Part shown: piece after piece, positions 55,978-63,046 of the stretch
Position numbering within the stretch: position 1 is the first letter of the stretch
Layout: the number at the start of each line of letters is the position of its first letter
Origin: an uncultured Christensenella sp.
GTDB taxonomy: Bacteria; Bacillota; Clostridia; Christensenellales; Pumilibacteraceae
Direction: 5' to 3'
Assembly: GCA_910585055.1 (NCBI GenBank)
Contig: CAJUBY010000001.1
Location: 81,444 to 145,443 of the forward strand
DNA length: 64,000 nucleotides
Program-made: the position numbers and the translations under genes
Notes under the pieces: generated by a model
The model's input: the letters and a program-made list of their open reading frames with translations, nothing else
Databases searched by the model: none
What the model was told of the DNA's origin: nothing

Positions 55978-57276
55978 TTAAGGTTTTAGCCTGCTGGGAC
56001 CGCGGAACAGGAATGTGACATCCTTTACGCTGGGCAGATCGAACAGTTTTACGAGCGTACGAGTAATGCCCAACCCGAATCCGCCGTGCGTCGGCGCGCC
56101 GAAACGGAAAAAGTCCAGATACTCGCTCATCGTTTCGGGGTCGATCCCGTTTTCCGCTATATTGCTGCGCAGGTTTTCGTAACGGTGTTCGCGCTGTGCG
56201 CCGCTGGTTATCTCTATGCCTTTAAACAGCAGATCGTATGTTTTGGTCAACTCGGGATCGTCGTCTTTTTTCATGGAGTAAAACGCGCGAGCTTTGGCGG
56301 GGAAGTCGATGATAAAAACGAAATCGCTCCCGTATTTTTCTTTTACGTATTTGCAGATCAGTTTTTCGCCGTCGGGATCCAGATCGCCTTTGAGCGCGCG
56401 CGGAACTTCGTAGTTCATCTCGGTTTTAAGTATCTTGTACGCATCGGCGAGAGTTATACGTGGTATCTTATAGTTAAGATCGATAATATCGCTGCCGAAA
56501 TATTTTTTATACTCGTCGTTGAATTCCGCTTTGACGCCGTTGATGATGTGCGATAACAGCGCTTCCTCGACGTCCATTACATCGTGGTGCGAATCTATAA
56601 AAGATATTTCGACGTCGATACCGGTGAATTCCGTATCGTGTCTGCTGGTAAAGCTGGGATTGGCTCTGAAATATTCGCCTATTTCGAAAGTTTTGTCAAA
56701 GCCTGCCATCATGCTCATCTGCTTGTACAGTTGCGGACTTTGAGTAAGATAAGCTTTTTGTCCGAAATAATTTTTAAGCTCGAATACTTCGCTGCCGCCC
56801 TCGCTGGACAGCGCGGTTATTTTGGGCGTGTGGATCTCTATGAATCCGTTATTGTTGAAGTATTCGACGGCAAGTCGTTCGAATGCGGTCTGAATGCGGA
56901 ACATAAAGACTTTTTTCTCGTCACGCAGATCTATCCAGCGGTAGTCCATGCGCAGATCCTGACCGCTTTCCGCATTGAGCGGAACAAGATCGGCTATGCT
57001 CATGATATCTACGGCGGTAGGATATATTTCTTTTCCGCCGTTACGAACGTATTCCGAATATACGCAATTGCCCGTCACCGACACAAAACTGTGCGGCGTC
57101 AGTTTTTTGGCTTGTTCGTAGACGTCCGGACATTTATCCTTTTCGATCGTCACTTGTACAAAACCGGTCACATCGCGAATTATCAGGAACATTATCTTTT
57201 TATCGCGTATGGTTTCGACATAGCCTTTTATCAGGCATTCGCCTTCGGTCAGGTCTTTGATGTAAGTTCTGTTCAT
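55978..57276 (-). CDS. aspS: Aspartyl-tRNA synthetase, archaeal/eukaryotic-type
   Basis: 432 residues, class IIb. The N-terminal OB-fold anticodon-binding domain (about 1-105, RDVTGFVQVTIEKD) is followed by the catalytic domain with class II motifs: motif 2 around FRANPSFTSRHDTEFTGID and motif 3 GGFGLGITRTLVKLF. It lacks the large insertion of bacterial AspS (about 590 residues), so it is the short AspRS2 type. Such enzymes often charge both tRNA-Asp and tRNA-Asn, which would require an amidotransferase elsewhere. The ATG at 57276 follows GGAG; a TTG 18 bp upstream is less likely. It has its own promoter. Confidence 0.93.
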   Translation of the reverse strand: MNRTYIKDLTEGECLIKGYVETIRDKKIMFLIIRDVTGFVQVTIEKDKCPDVYEQAKKLTPHSFVSVTGNCVYSEYVRNGGKEIYPTAVDIMSIADLVPLNAESGQDLRMDYRWIDLRDEKKVFMFRIQTAFERLAVEYFNNNGFIEIHTPKITALSSEGGSEVFELKNYFGQKAYLTQSPQLYKQMSMMAGFDKTFEIGEYFRANPSFTSRHDTEFTGIDVEISFIDSHHDVMDVEEALLSHIINGVKAEFNDEYKKYFGSDIIDLNYKIPRITLADAYKILKTEMNYEVPRALKGDLDPDGEKLICKYVKEKYGSDFVFIIDFPAKARAFYSMKKDDDPELTKTYDLLFKGIEITSGAQREHRYENLRSNIAENGIDPETMSEYLDFFRFGAPTHGGFGLGITRTLVKLFDLPSVKDVTFLFRGPSRLKP

Positions 57277-57307
57277 AACGGCTTTTCTCCGCAATCATAT
57301 TTTTTAC

Positions 57308-57336
57308 ATTTTAACACCGCGGAAAATAAATGTCAA
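57308..57336 (-). promoter_or_regulatory. Promoter of the aspartyl-tRNA synthetase gene
   Basis: Reading leftward: TTGACA (57331-57336), 17-bp spacer, TAAAAT (57308-57313). Confidence 0.8.
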
Positions 57337-57388
57337 TTTAATTAAACGCTTATTCGCAGGCAAAACGGAATACGGAATTCGGCAACAG

Positions 57389-57419
57389 CAAAACCGGCGC
57401 AAACCGTGCGCCGGTTTTG
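57389..57419 (-). terminator. Terminator after the cysteine-rich gene
   Basis: CAAAACCGGCGCA pairs with TGCGCCGGTTTTG around a 5-nt loop, placed 35 bp after the cysteine-rich gene. It ends in TTTTG on the minus strand. Confidence 0.75.
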
Positions 57420-57454
57420 TGTCGACGGCGGCAAAGCCGCAGTCACGAACAGGC

Positions 57455-57715
57455 TTAATATTCTCCGTCGCGGCGGTCGAAGTCGTCGGCGAGCGGCATT
57501 ATCCCGGACGTGCCGCAACCGCAATGGTTGTGACAGTGACAGCATTTGCAGCAGCAGTTGCACTGCGGTGCAGGCCGTCTTTCCTGACGTTTGCAACAGC
57601 AGCACTGATTGCGGTTGCAGTTGTCGCGTTCACAGCAGTTGTTGCAAACTCGGCAACGCACGCATGTGTCGTGACGGTTGCAGCAGCAGTTGTTACAGGA
57701 ATTGAAAAAGAACAT
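57455..57715 (-). CDS. 86-residue cysteine-rich protein (23 Cys)
   Basis: An unrecognised small protein in which 23 of 86 residues are cysteine, many in CC, CCC and CCCC runs, with histidines in a CHCHNHC segment near residues 59-66. Basic and asparagine residues fill the gaps; the last ~20 residues are acidic and Cys-free. A textbook RBS (GGAGG, 7 nt before the ATG) and a following terminator show that it is a true gene and not a chance frame. Such composition fits a metal-binding, metallothionein-like protein, or a cross-linked coat protein of a spore or cell surface; neither is established. Confidence 0.8.
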   Translation of the reverse strand: MFFFNSCNNCCCNRHDTCVRCRVCNNCCERDNCNRNQCCCCKRQERRPAPQCNCCCKCCHCHNHCGCGTSGIMPLADDFDRRDGEY

Positions 57716-57993
57716 ATAACACCTCCGTAGTATTATGTAAAGCGTTGTTTTTTACGGTAGGTGGCTATATTATCGGTGTATGTGGTTTCTGCGGTAAAGG
57801 TTACCGCGTAAGCGAAATTTTTTAAGTTCTTATCGTCACATATAAATATAAATTTCGGACATAGCTGAAATGCCGGTGTACGTAATAGCGACCGACAGTA
57901 TAAATAAGATAGAACGGAACGCTTATTCGTATTGCCGCAACTCTCGGATCATTACAGTACCGCGACCTATTACATCGAATGCCGGGAAAACGC
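57716..57993. other. Intergenic region with a perfect palindrome
   Basis: Lies between the cysteine-rich gene (leftward) and tRNA-Ser (rightward). GCGGTAA-AGG-TTACCGC at 57791-57807 is a perfect 7-bp inverted repeat about 75 bp upstream of the cysteine-rich gene, placed where an operator could act. I see no gene. Confidence 0.45.
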
Positions 57994-58022
57994 TTGACAA
58001 ATATCCGGCTTTATCCTATAAT
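57994..58022 (+). promoter_or_regulatory. Promoter of tRNA-Ser
   Basis: Perfect TTGACA, 17-bp spacer, TATAAT, ending 11 bp before the mature tRNA start. Confidence 0.9.
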
Positions 58023-58033
58023 GAAAAACAGAT

Positions 58034-58124
58034 GGAGAAGTACCCAAGTGGCTCAAGGGGCTCCCCTGCTAAGGGAGTAGTTCGGTAACACGGAGCGCGG
58101 GTTCAAATCCCGCCTTCTCCGCCA
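58034..58124 (+). tRNA. tRNA-Ser (anticodon GCT)
   Basis: Seven-base acceptor stem GGAGAAG/CTTCTCC (58034-58040 and 58114-58120), G discriminator, encoded CCA (58122-58124). The anticodon stem CTCCC/GGGAG encloses CTGCTAA, so the anticodon is GCT, reading AGC and AGU. A long variable arm (TAGTTCGGTAACACGGA) confirms class II serine. GCGGG/CCCGC with GTTCAAATC forms the T arm. Confidence 0.97.
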
Positions 58125-58129
58125 GTAAG

Positions 58130-58173
58130 AACCTAAAACGAACCCCAAATAAAGGAACGTTTTAGGTTTTTTT
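58130..58173 (+). terminator. Terminator of tRNA-Ser
   Basis: AACCTAAAACG (58130-58140) pairs with CGTTTTAGGTT (58158-58168), followed by a T-tract. Confidence 0.88.
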
Positions 58174-58201
58174 ATAAGATTTGTAAGGAGTGATAATTAT
58201 A

Positions 58202-58381
58202 ATGACGAACGAAGAAAGAGAATATCAAGAGTTTTTTGTAAAGACACTCAAAGCAAGCAATGATTTTGTAAATGATTATAAAAAATTAAGTCCGCAAAAT
58301 CAATTTAGGTTTGTGCAAGATTTGAAAAATCAAGCAACTTACAATGCTTTGTGCGAGCTACTTTCATTATTTAGAAATTAA
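58202..58381 (+). CDS. Small hypothetical protein, 59 residues
   Basis: Unrecognised acidic helical protein (EREYQEFFVKTLKASNDFVN). The ATG at 58202 has AAGGAG about 11 nt upstream. A GTG start at 58190 would overlap that site. It stands alone between the tRNA-Ser terminator and the first long palindrome, on the strand opposite the recombinase. It may mark the left part of the accessory island. Confidence 0.55.
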   Translation: MTNEEREYQEFFVKTLKASNDFVNDYKKLSPQNQFRFVQDLKNQATYNALCELLSLFRN

Positions 58382-58414
58382 ATAACGAGCCGACGGCGGT
58401 TTATGCCGCGAAAG

Positions 58415-58553
58415 CCGCTTGACGTGAGAAAGGGGCGTGTTAGGCTATCGCGCCAAAGGCAAACCAAAACCCGACAGATTCTCAATCGGTCGGGTTGCGC
58501 GTTTCGCCCTTATTTGCCTATACACACGCCCCTGCGAGGCTCACGTCAAGCGG
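58415..58553. repeat. Nested palindrome, left of the recombinase gene
   Basis: CCGCTTGACGTGAG (58415-58428) pairs with CTCACGTCAAGCGG (58540-58553). Inside are GGGGCGTGT/ACACGCCCC (58432-58440 with 58524-58532), AGGCAAA/TTTGCCT (58457-58463 with 58513-58519) and AACCCGAC/GTCGGGTT (58468-58475 with 58489-58496). One continuous imperfect hairpin of 139 bases results. It could be a bidirectional terminator, a single-strand origin or a structured RNA. Confidence 0.85.
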
Positions 58554-58583
58554 AACGTGGAATAAATAGCCGTTGTATGTATT

Positions 58584-60077
58584 TTATACATACATTACAA
58601 GTCTAATCGGAATATTGTTAAATAGATATTCGTTGCATACGAGCATATTTACATATTTGTCGCAAAAAGAAAAGCCCGACATATCGTCGGGACAATTCAT
58701 AATAGGGCTGTTGTAGTGTATTTCTATCTTATCGTCGAATAGGACTATATCTTTTACGAGATAGTTTACGAGCATTTTCGGCTCTAACCGTAACGCTTTG
58801 GCGTAAAACTCGCGTATATCGGCTTCGGTAAGCATTACGGCGACTTTACTGCGCTCTATCGTTATTTGCTTGTCTAACGTTTCAACGCGGTTTTCAAGCT
58901 CTCGCAGGCGTTTCATAGCGGTATTGCTTGTGCCGCCGTTTTCAATAGCCGACATAATATTGTCAATAGAGTTTTCGGCATTACGTTTTTCTTTGAGCAA
59001 TAAGTTCAATGCGGTATTACACTGCATTTGGCGTTGCTGCTCTTGCATTAAACCTTTAACGATTGTATTCATAACTTGCGGTTTGTTCAGTTCGGAAATA
59101 ACGTTATCGAGTACAATATTTTCGAGAACGTCTTTTCTAATTGCTTGCTTATTGCAACCGTTATTATGCTTGCGACCCAAGCACTTGTAATAGCGTTTGG
59201 TTTCGCCGTTTTTGGCAGTGCCGCACTCGGCTGTTATCGTACTGCCGCAATAGCCGCATTTCAGTTTGTTGCGTAAAAGGTAAACCACTTCGACACTGCG
59301 TTTACCGTAACGGTTGGCGTTTATCTTATCTCGCACTTTGTTAAACGTTTCGGTATCTACGATTTGCGGATAGATATTGGTAAACACTTCATCACCGTGT
59401 CTGTAAATACCCGAATACTTTTCGCACCGAAGTATATTGTAAACGGTATTCCTTGCGAACGGCTTGTTTCGGTTTAATATGCCTTTTTCGGTTAAAGCCT
59501 TTATAATATCTTTGACATACACGCCCATAGCGTATTGCTCGAATATGTAACGTACCGTATCGGCTTTATTTTCGTCGATTACTACTTTCTTGTCAACGAC
59601 TTTATAGCCGTAAACGAGAAAACCGCCAGTAAAGTTGCCTTTTTGACGCGTTTCGTTCATACCGCGTTTTACCTTTTGAGAAAGTTCTGCGGAATATTAT
59701 TGGTTCATACCTTCGAGCAAACTTTCGAGTATAATGCCTTCGGGAGTATCGGGTATGTTTTCCATAGCGGACAAAACTTTTACGCCGTTATCTCGCAATG
59801 TCTTTTTATGGATTACCGTTTCATACTTGTTTCTTGAAAAACGGTCGAGTTTGTAGACAAGCACATAATCCCAATTTTTCTTTGCACTGTCTTTTATCAT
59901 ACGCTGAAAGTCTGGACGGTTATCGTTCGTACCCGTCATAGCGCGGTCTATGTAGGTATCGAGTATGAGTATGTCGTTGTTCTTTGCATACTCCGTACAT
60001 ACCCGAAGTTGTCCGTCAATACTTTGCTCGGTTTGGCTATCCGACGAGTATCGACAGTAAATCACAGCTGTTTTCAT
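58584..60077 (-). pseudogene. Large serine recombinase interrupted by one in-frame TAA
   Basis: The frame from the ATG at 60077 (RBS AAAGGAG) runs to 58584 as 498 codons, broken only by TAA at 59697-59699 between EGMNQ and YSAELSQKV. Residues 1-126 are the resolvase catalytic domain with YCRYSSDSQTEQS (likely nucleophile Ser11) and YKLDRFSRNKY. After the stop the same frame continues through the Recombinase domain, a zinc ribbon (CGYCGSTITAEC...CLGRKHNNGC) and a coiled coil. Everything a large serine integrase needs is present apart from the stop, which replaces what is probably a tyrosine codon (TAT to TAA). Either recently inactivated, read through, or a base-call error. An internal ATG at 59660 could restart the C-terminal part. 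Confidence 0.85.
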
Positions 60078-60106
60078 TTGAGAAATCTCCTTTTAGTTTG
60101 TTTTTT

Positions 60107-60263
60107 ATTTTGTCTTTCGACGGGAGCGAAATAAACGGAAGCGCAAAAGTTATAACGCTTATGGACTTGAACACTCTTTTTTGCAAGGGCTGCGTAGCAG
60201 TGCATTTTACCCTTGCAAAAAAGTGCGCTTTCGTTTACGCTCGCCACAGGCGAAAGACAAAAT
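60107..60263. repeat. Nested palindrome between recombinase and rep genes
   Basis: ATTTTGTCTTTCG (60107-60119) pairs with CGAAAGACAAAAT (60251-60263). Within it, paired segments around 60123-60145 and 60224-60243 and a 13-bp stem TTTTTTGCAAGGG/CCCTTGCAAAAAA (60177-60189 with 60210-60222) complete a 157-base hairpin that almost fills the intergenic gap. Confidence 0.85.
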
Positions 60264-60275
60264 AATGAAATAGTT

Positions 60276-61148
60276 TTAATTAGTCTTGGTCATATATTTA
60301 ATCACTTCCGGCGAAGCCTTGCCCCGAACAACGCCGTCATCGTCTATGCAAGTGAAATCGTCGAATAACAATAGCTTTCTATCTGCCACTCCATACGGAC
60401 AAAGTACATCGTCATCGAGTATATGACCTTTTACGTATGTAGGCAGTTTTCCGCCGTAACAAAGTCTTTCGCCGCTTTTCTCTATGTATTTGAGTATGTA
60501 CCTAACGGAACGATCTATATCGTAGGGCAATAAAGACTTAAAGTCGTTTCGTCCGAAGCGTTTCAGAAAATGCGTGTTTTGGTATGTCGTTTGTTTTCGG
60601 TGCGCGGTTGTGTCGTAATCGGTCGTTTGAATTAACTCGCCAATCATTTCGGGTATATAGAATATTCCGTGAAAGTGTAATCGCCCTTTTGTCGGACTGC
60701 GCTCGAATACTCCTATATATTTCCAATGTTTTCTACTGACAAGGTGTTTCAATGTATTGCGTAACGATTCTTCAAAAGTTTCTTCGGTGTGTTTGGCATT
60801 ATCGTAGGTAAAAGTTACAAAATAATTCCACTCTTGTAAATGCACTTTGCGGAATAATCTTACTCGGCGTTTAATGGTATTCGTTTTCTTACGCTCGGTT
60901 TGTTTGTCTGTAAACTCGTTCGTTTCTTTCTCGTTCTTAAAACAGTCTTTTAACTGTTCTTTCATAAAGTCTTTACGCTCTTTCTTGGGCAACGCTTGAC
61001 TTTCTTGGTAAGCCGTTTCAAACTCGGCTTTGTGGGGTTGTTCTTTTCTCGGTGATTTCGACGGCTTTTTACCGTGCTTAAAGTTCTCGTTCGGTATGGC
61101 TATGTAATGACTGCCGTCGGAATAGATTTTGCAATTCTTGTATGGCAT
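60276..61148 (-). CDS. HUH-type rolling-circle replication initiator
   Basis: 290 residues. All three motifs of HUH replication proteins can be read: motif I WNYFVTFTYDN (about 107-117), the metal-binding HFH (158-160, GRLHFHGIFY), and motif III YILKYIEK with Tyr217 and Tyr221 in YxxxY spacing plus the conserved Lys. The spacing of two tyrosines recalls phage-type initiators such as those of microviruses. The N-terminal ~90 residues are basic and Lys/Glu-rich. RBS AAGGAGAAC sets the start at 61148. With the recombinase it suggests an integrated replicon (plasmid or small phage). No capsid or relaxase genes are visible. Confidence 0.85.
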   Translation of the reverse strand: MPYKNCKIYSDGSHYIAIPNENFKHGKKPSKSPRKEQPHKAEFETAYQESQALPKKERKDFMKEQLKDCFKNEKETNEFTDKQTERKKTNTIKRRVRLFRKVHLQEWNYFVTFTYDNAKHTEETFEESLRNTLKHLVSRKHWKYIGVFERSPTKGRLHFHGIFYIPEMIGELIQTTDYDTTAHRKQTTYQNTHFLKRFGRNDFKSLLPYDIDRSVRYILKYIEKSGERLCYGGKLPTYVKGHILDDDVLCPYGVADRKLLLFDDFTCIDDDGVVRGKASPEVIKYMTKTN

Positions 61149-61191
61149 AGTGTTCTCCTTATTTTGTTTTTGGTGGTTGTTTTGAAATTTT

Positions 61192-61258
61192 GCAAAGAAA
61201 AAGGGCAAATACAAAACAGTAGCTTTTACTTTGTTTTGTACTTAACCCTTTTCCTTGC
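61192..61258. repeat. Nested palindrome upstream of rep
   Basis: GCAAAG-AAAAAGGG pairs imperfectly with CCCTTTTCCTTGC, enclosing ACAAAACA/TGTTTTGT. It occupies the gap between rep and the 46-residue ORF. Confidence 0.7.
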
Positions 61259-61365
61259 GGCAACGCTCCTTTTCTATTCGGACGCACTATGCTCGACCTG
61301 CGGCAGTACCTATTATCTTGTCTTATCTAATAAGCTATATAAATCTCAATATTAAATTATTGCCC

Positions 61366-61506
61366 TTATAGGCTTTGCTCCTTATTCTTTGCCAATTCCA
61401 AAACTCGTGCGTACAGCGTTTCAAAGAATGTTCTTTGTTCGCTGTCCGACAGCTTCGTTATGTCGGGCGTTCCGACAACAACGACGTCGAGCTTTGTATT
61501 GAGCAT
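61366..61506 (-). CDS. 46-residue small protein upstream of rep
   Basis: Too short for most gene callers but preceded by a near-perfect RBS (AAAGGAGG, 8 nt before the ATG). It reads MLNTKLDVVVVGTPDITKLS and continues as an amphipathic helix (EQRTFFETLYARVLEL), rich in charged residues. No known family comes to mind. Its position first in the rep-recombinase strand suggests a copy-control or accessory factor of the element. Confidence 0.65.
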   Translation of the reverse strand: MLNTKLDVVVVGTPDITKLSDSEQRTFFETLYARVLELAKNKEQSL

Positions 61507-61905
61507 TAAATAAACCTCCTTTAAGATTTTTTATATCGAAATGCTTTGCGACCCCAATAACTAATATAAAATTTCACCCTATATCGACGAAAAATTTTTG
61601 AAAATATTTTACCGCTCATAATTCATAGGTCAAAATACAGTAAAAGTTCGGTCGTATTTACAAATAAAATACCCCTACACTATACAAAGGTCAGTTTTTT
61701 GCAAAAAACAACCGTATTTGCAAAAATTTAATCTAACTTTAATGTTCGGCTCGGTTGACCTTTCACTTAAATAGCGATATGGTGGAAATCGTCATAAGCT
61801 GTCATAAATAAAAACGTAGTAATTTTGAAAAATCTAACCATTAACTTGCAAATTTATGTGTGGAAATGATAGCTCCATCGCATAAAGCTTGTCAAGCTTC
61901 TAAAC
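61507..61905. other. AT-rich non-coding stretch, possible origin region
   Basis: Contains similar CGTATTTACAAATA and CGTATTTGCAAAAA motifs (about 61653 and 61712), and an inverted pair AAAGGTCA/TGACCTTT (61685-61692 with 61757-61764). No gene is seen. With the iterons that follow it may be the replication origin of the element. Confidence 0.4.
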
Positions 61906-61913
61906 CCGTCCGA

Positions 61914-61950
61914 ATACGTTGAAATACGTTACGATACGTTATAAAACGTC
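61914..61950. repeat. Iteron-like 10-bp direct repeats
   Basis: ATACGTT begins at 61914, 61924 and 61934 with exact 10-bp spacing, and a degenerate copy (AAACGTC) sits at 61944. One repeat per helical turn is typical of protein-binding arrays at plasmid origins. Confidence 0.6.
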
Positions 61951-61975
61951 GTACCCGACATTGACCGCGCAAAGC

Positions 61976-62125
61976 CGCCGAGCGAGAGTGCAAAGGCGAT
62001 CGCCAAGCGGTTTAGCGGCGACGCCTTTGCTCGCTCGGCGTTGCGGTTTCGTCGGTCGTTCTTTCGTTTCGGCGGGCGCTTGATCGCGGCGCGAAGCGCC
62101 GCGCTTGTTTTATCAAGCACCCGCC
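61976..62125. repeat. Two GC-rich nested palindromes
   Basis: First: CGCCGAGCGAG/CTCGCTCGGCG with inner GCAAAGGCG/CGCCTTTGC (61976-62040). Second: GGCGGGCGCTTGAT/ATCAAGCACCCGCC with one mismatch, enclosing the perfect CGCGGCGC-GAA-GCGCCGCG (62071-62125). They lie directly beside the iterons in an otherwise AT-rich area. Confidence 0.8.
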
Positions 62126-62160
62126 ACAGTGCCACAAGTAATTTTTACGCTGTCATATAG

Positions 62161-62189
62161 TTGAAATTTAAGTGCGTTTGTAGTATAAT
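62161..62189 (+). promoter_or_regulatory. Promoter of the two-TM protein gene, predicted leaderless
   Basis: TTGAAA, 17-bp spacer, TATAAT at 62184-62189. The ATG is at 62196, just 6 bp after the -10 box, so transcription would begin at or within a base or two of the start codon. Confidence 0.75.
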
Positions 62190-62195
62190 GAATAT

Positions 62196-62711
62196 ATGGG
62201 ATACGAGAAAAAACAAAAAATCAAATTTATTCTGTTTAATATTTTTGTTTATGGAGTATGCGTGGTTTTAGTCGCATTAGGCGCGAGTGATTATTTATAC
62301 GATCAGGGCAAATTAGCGGCTATTCAAGGCGGCGTAATCGTTCAAGCAGAGTGGGTTGGTATTATTCCTAATATGCATAAGGGTGGGACATCGACCACAT
62401 ATAATTTAGGCTATGAATATATAGATGAAAACGGTGTCATATATCGAGAAGAATGTAGCTTTCGTTTAGGTAGTCTTGAAGAAGCTGAATCCTATATGGG
62501 TAAGAACGTAGATATTTATATAGACGGCAAAGGGCATAGCATACCTGTATATAAGGCAAAGGATTTTAACAAGAATGGCGCATGGGCTTTAATGGGTATT
62601 GCAATCGGCATTGCGGTAAGTTACACAATCGGTCTTATAATATGGGGCGTTATAAAGCATAAACGAAAAAATAACGATACGGGCGATAATACAACGAGCG
62701 AAAATGTGTAA
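62196..62711 (+). CDS. Two-TM DUF3592-like membrane protein
   Basis: 171 residues: a transmembrane helix (about 10-30, FILFNIFVYGVCVVLVALG), an extracytoplasmic beta domain (about 40-125; VQAEWVGIIPN, YNLGYEYIDENGVIYREEC, VDIYIDGKGHSIPVY) and a second helix (about 128-152). The layout resembles DUF3592 proteins. There is no Shine-Dalgarno sequence, consistent with the leaderless promoter. Codon use is AT-rich, as in the rest of the island. Function unknown. Confidence 0.72.
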   Translation: MGYEKKQKIKFILFNIFVYGVCVVLVALGASDYLYDQGKLAAIQGGVIVQAEWVGIIPNMHKGGTSTTYNLGYEYIDENGVIYREECSFRLGSLEEAESYMGKNVDIYIDGKGHSIPVYKAKDFNKNGAWALMGIAIGIAVSYTIGLIIWGVIKHKRKNNDTGDNTTSENV

Positions 62712-62756
62712 AATAAAATTCGTTTTAGGTTACTATCGCTCCGCCAAAAATGAATT

Positions 62757-62797
62757 GTACGAACACACGCCAAAGTGAGTTCGTACTTTTCCTTTTA
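62757..62797 (+). terminator. Terminator after the DUF3592-like gene
   Basis: GTACGAAC pairs with GTTCGTAC around a 14-nt loop, then TTTTCCTTTT. Confidence 0.7.
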
Positions 62798-62954
62798 TAT
62801 GAGTGTTTCGGCGTGCGAATAACCATTAAAGACATACTGCCGAAACCGTCAATTCCTACGGCGCGGCAAACTCAAAAACGTGATGAACAAGGCAATTTTA
62901 CTAAATAAAACAAAAGGCGCTTCGAAAAACATCTCGGAGTGCCTTACTGTTTAC

Positions 62955-63007
62955 TTGATTAAATATTTTGTTTTTGCTATAATTTTTGTACGATAAACAG
63001 TAATTTA
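62955..63007 (+). promoter_or_regulatory. Promoter of the 252-residue hypothetical gene, with shared start-site motif
   Basis: TTGATT, 17-bp spacer, TATAAT at 62978-62983. The 21 bp at 62987-63007 are identical to 47360-47380 in the GNAT gene leader. Confidence 0.65.
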
Positions 63008-63046
63008 GAAGACTAAATGATTTGGGATTAAGGAGAAAGTATTGTT

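Noticed and set aside
57406..57705. Plus-strand frames opposite the cysteine-rich gene
   Set aside because: They lack an RBS and simply read the complement of TGC/TGT codons as Ala/Thr/Val-rich protein.
58415..62125. CRISPR array among the palindromes and iterons
   Set aside because: No repeat-spacer periodicity near 60-70 bp; the iterons have a 10-bp period and the palindromes differ from each other. No cas genes occur in the window.
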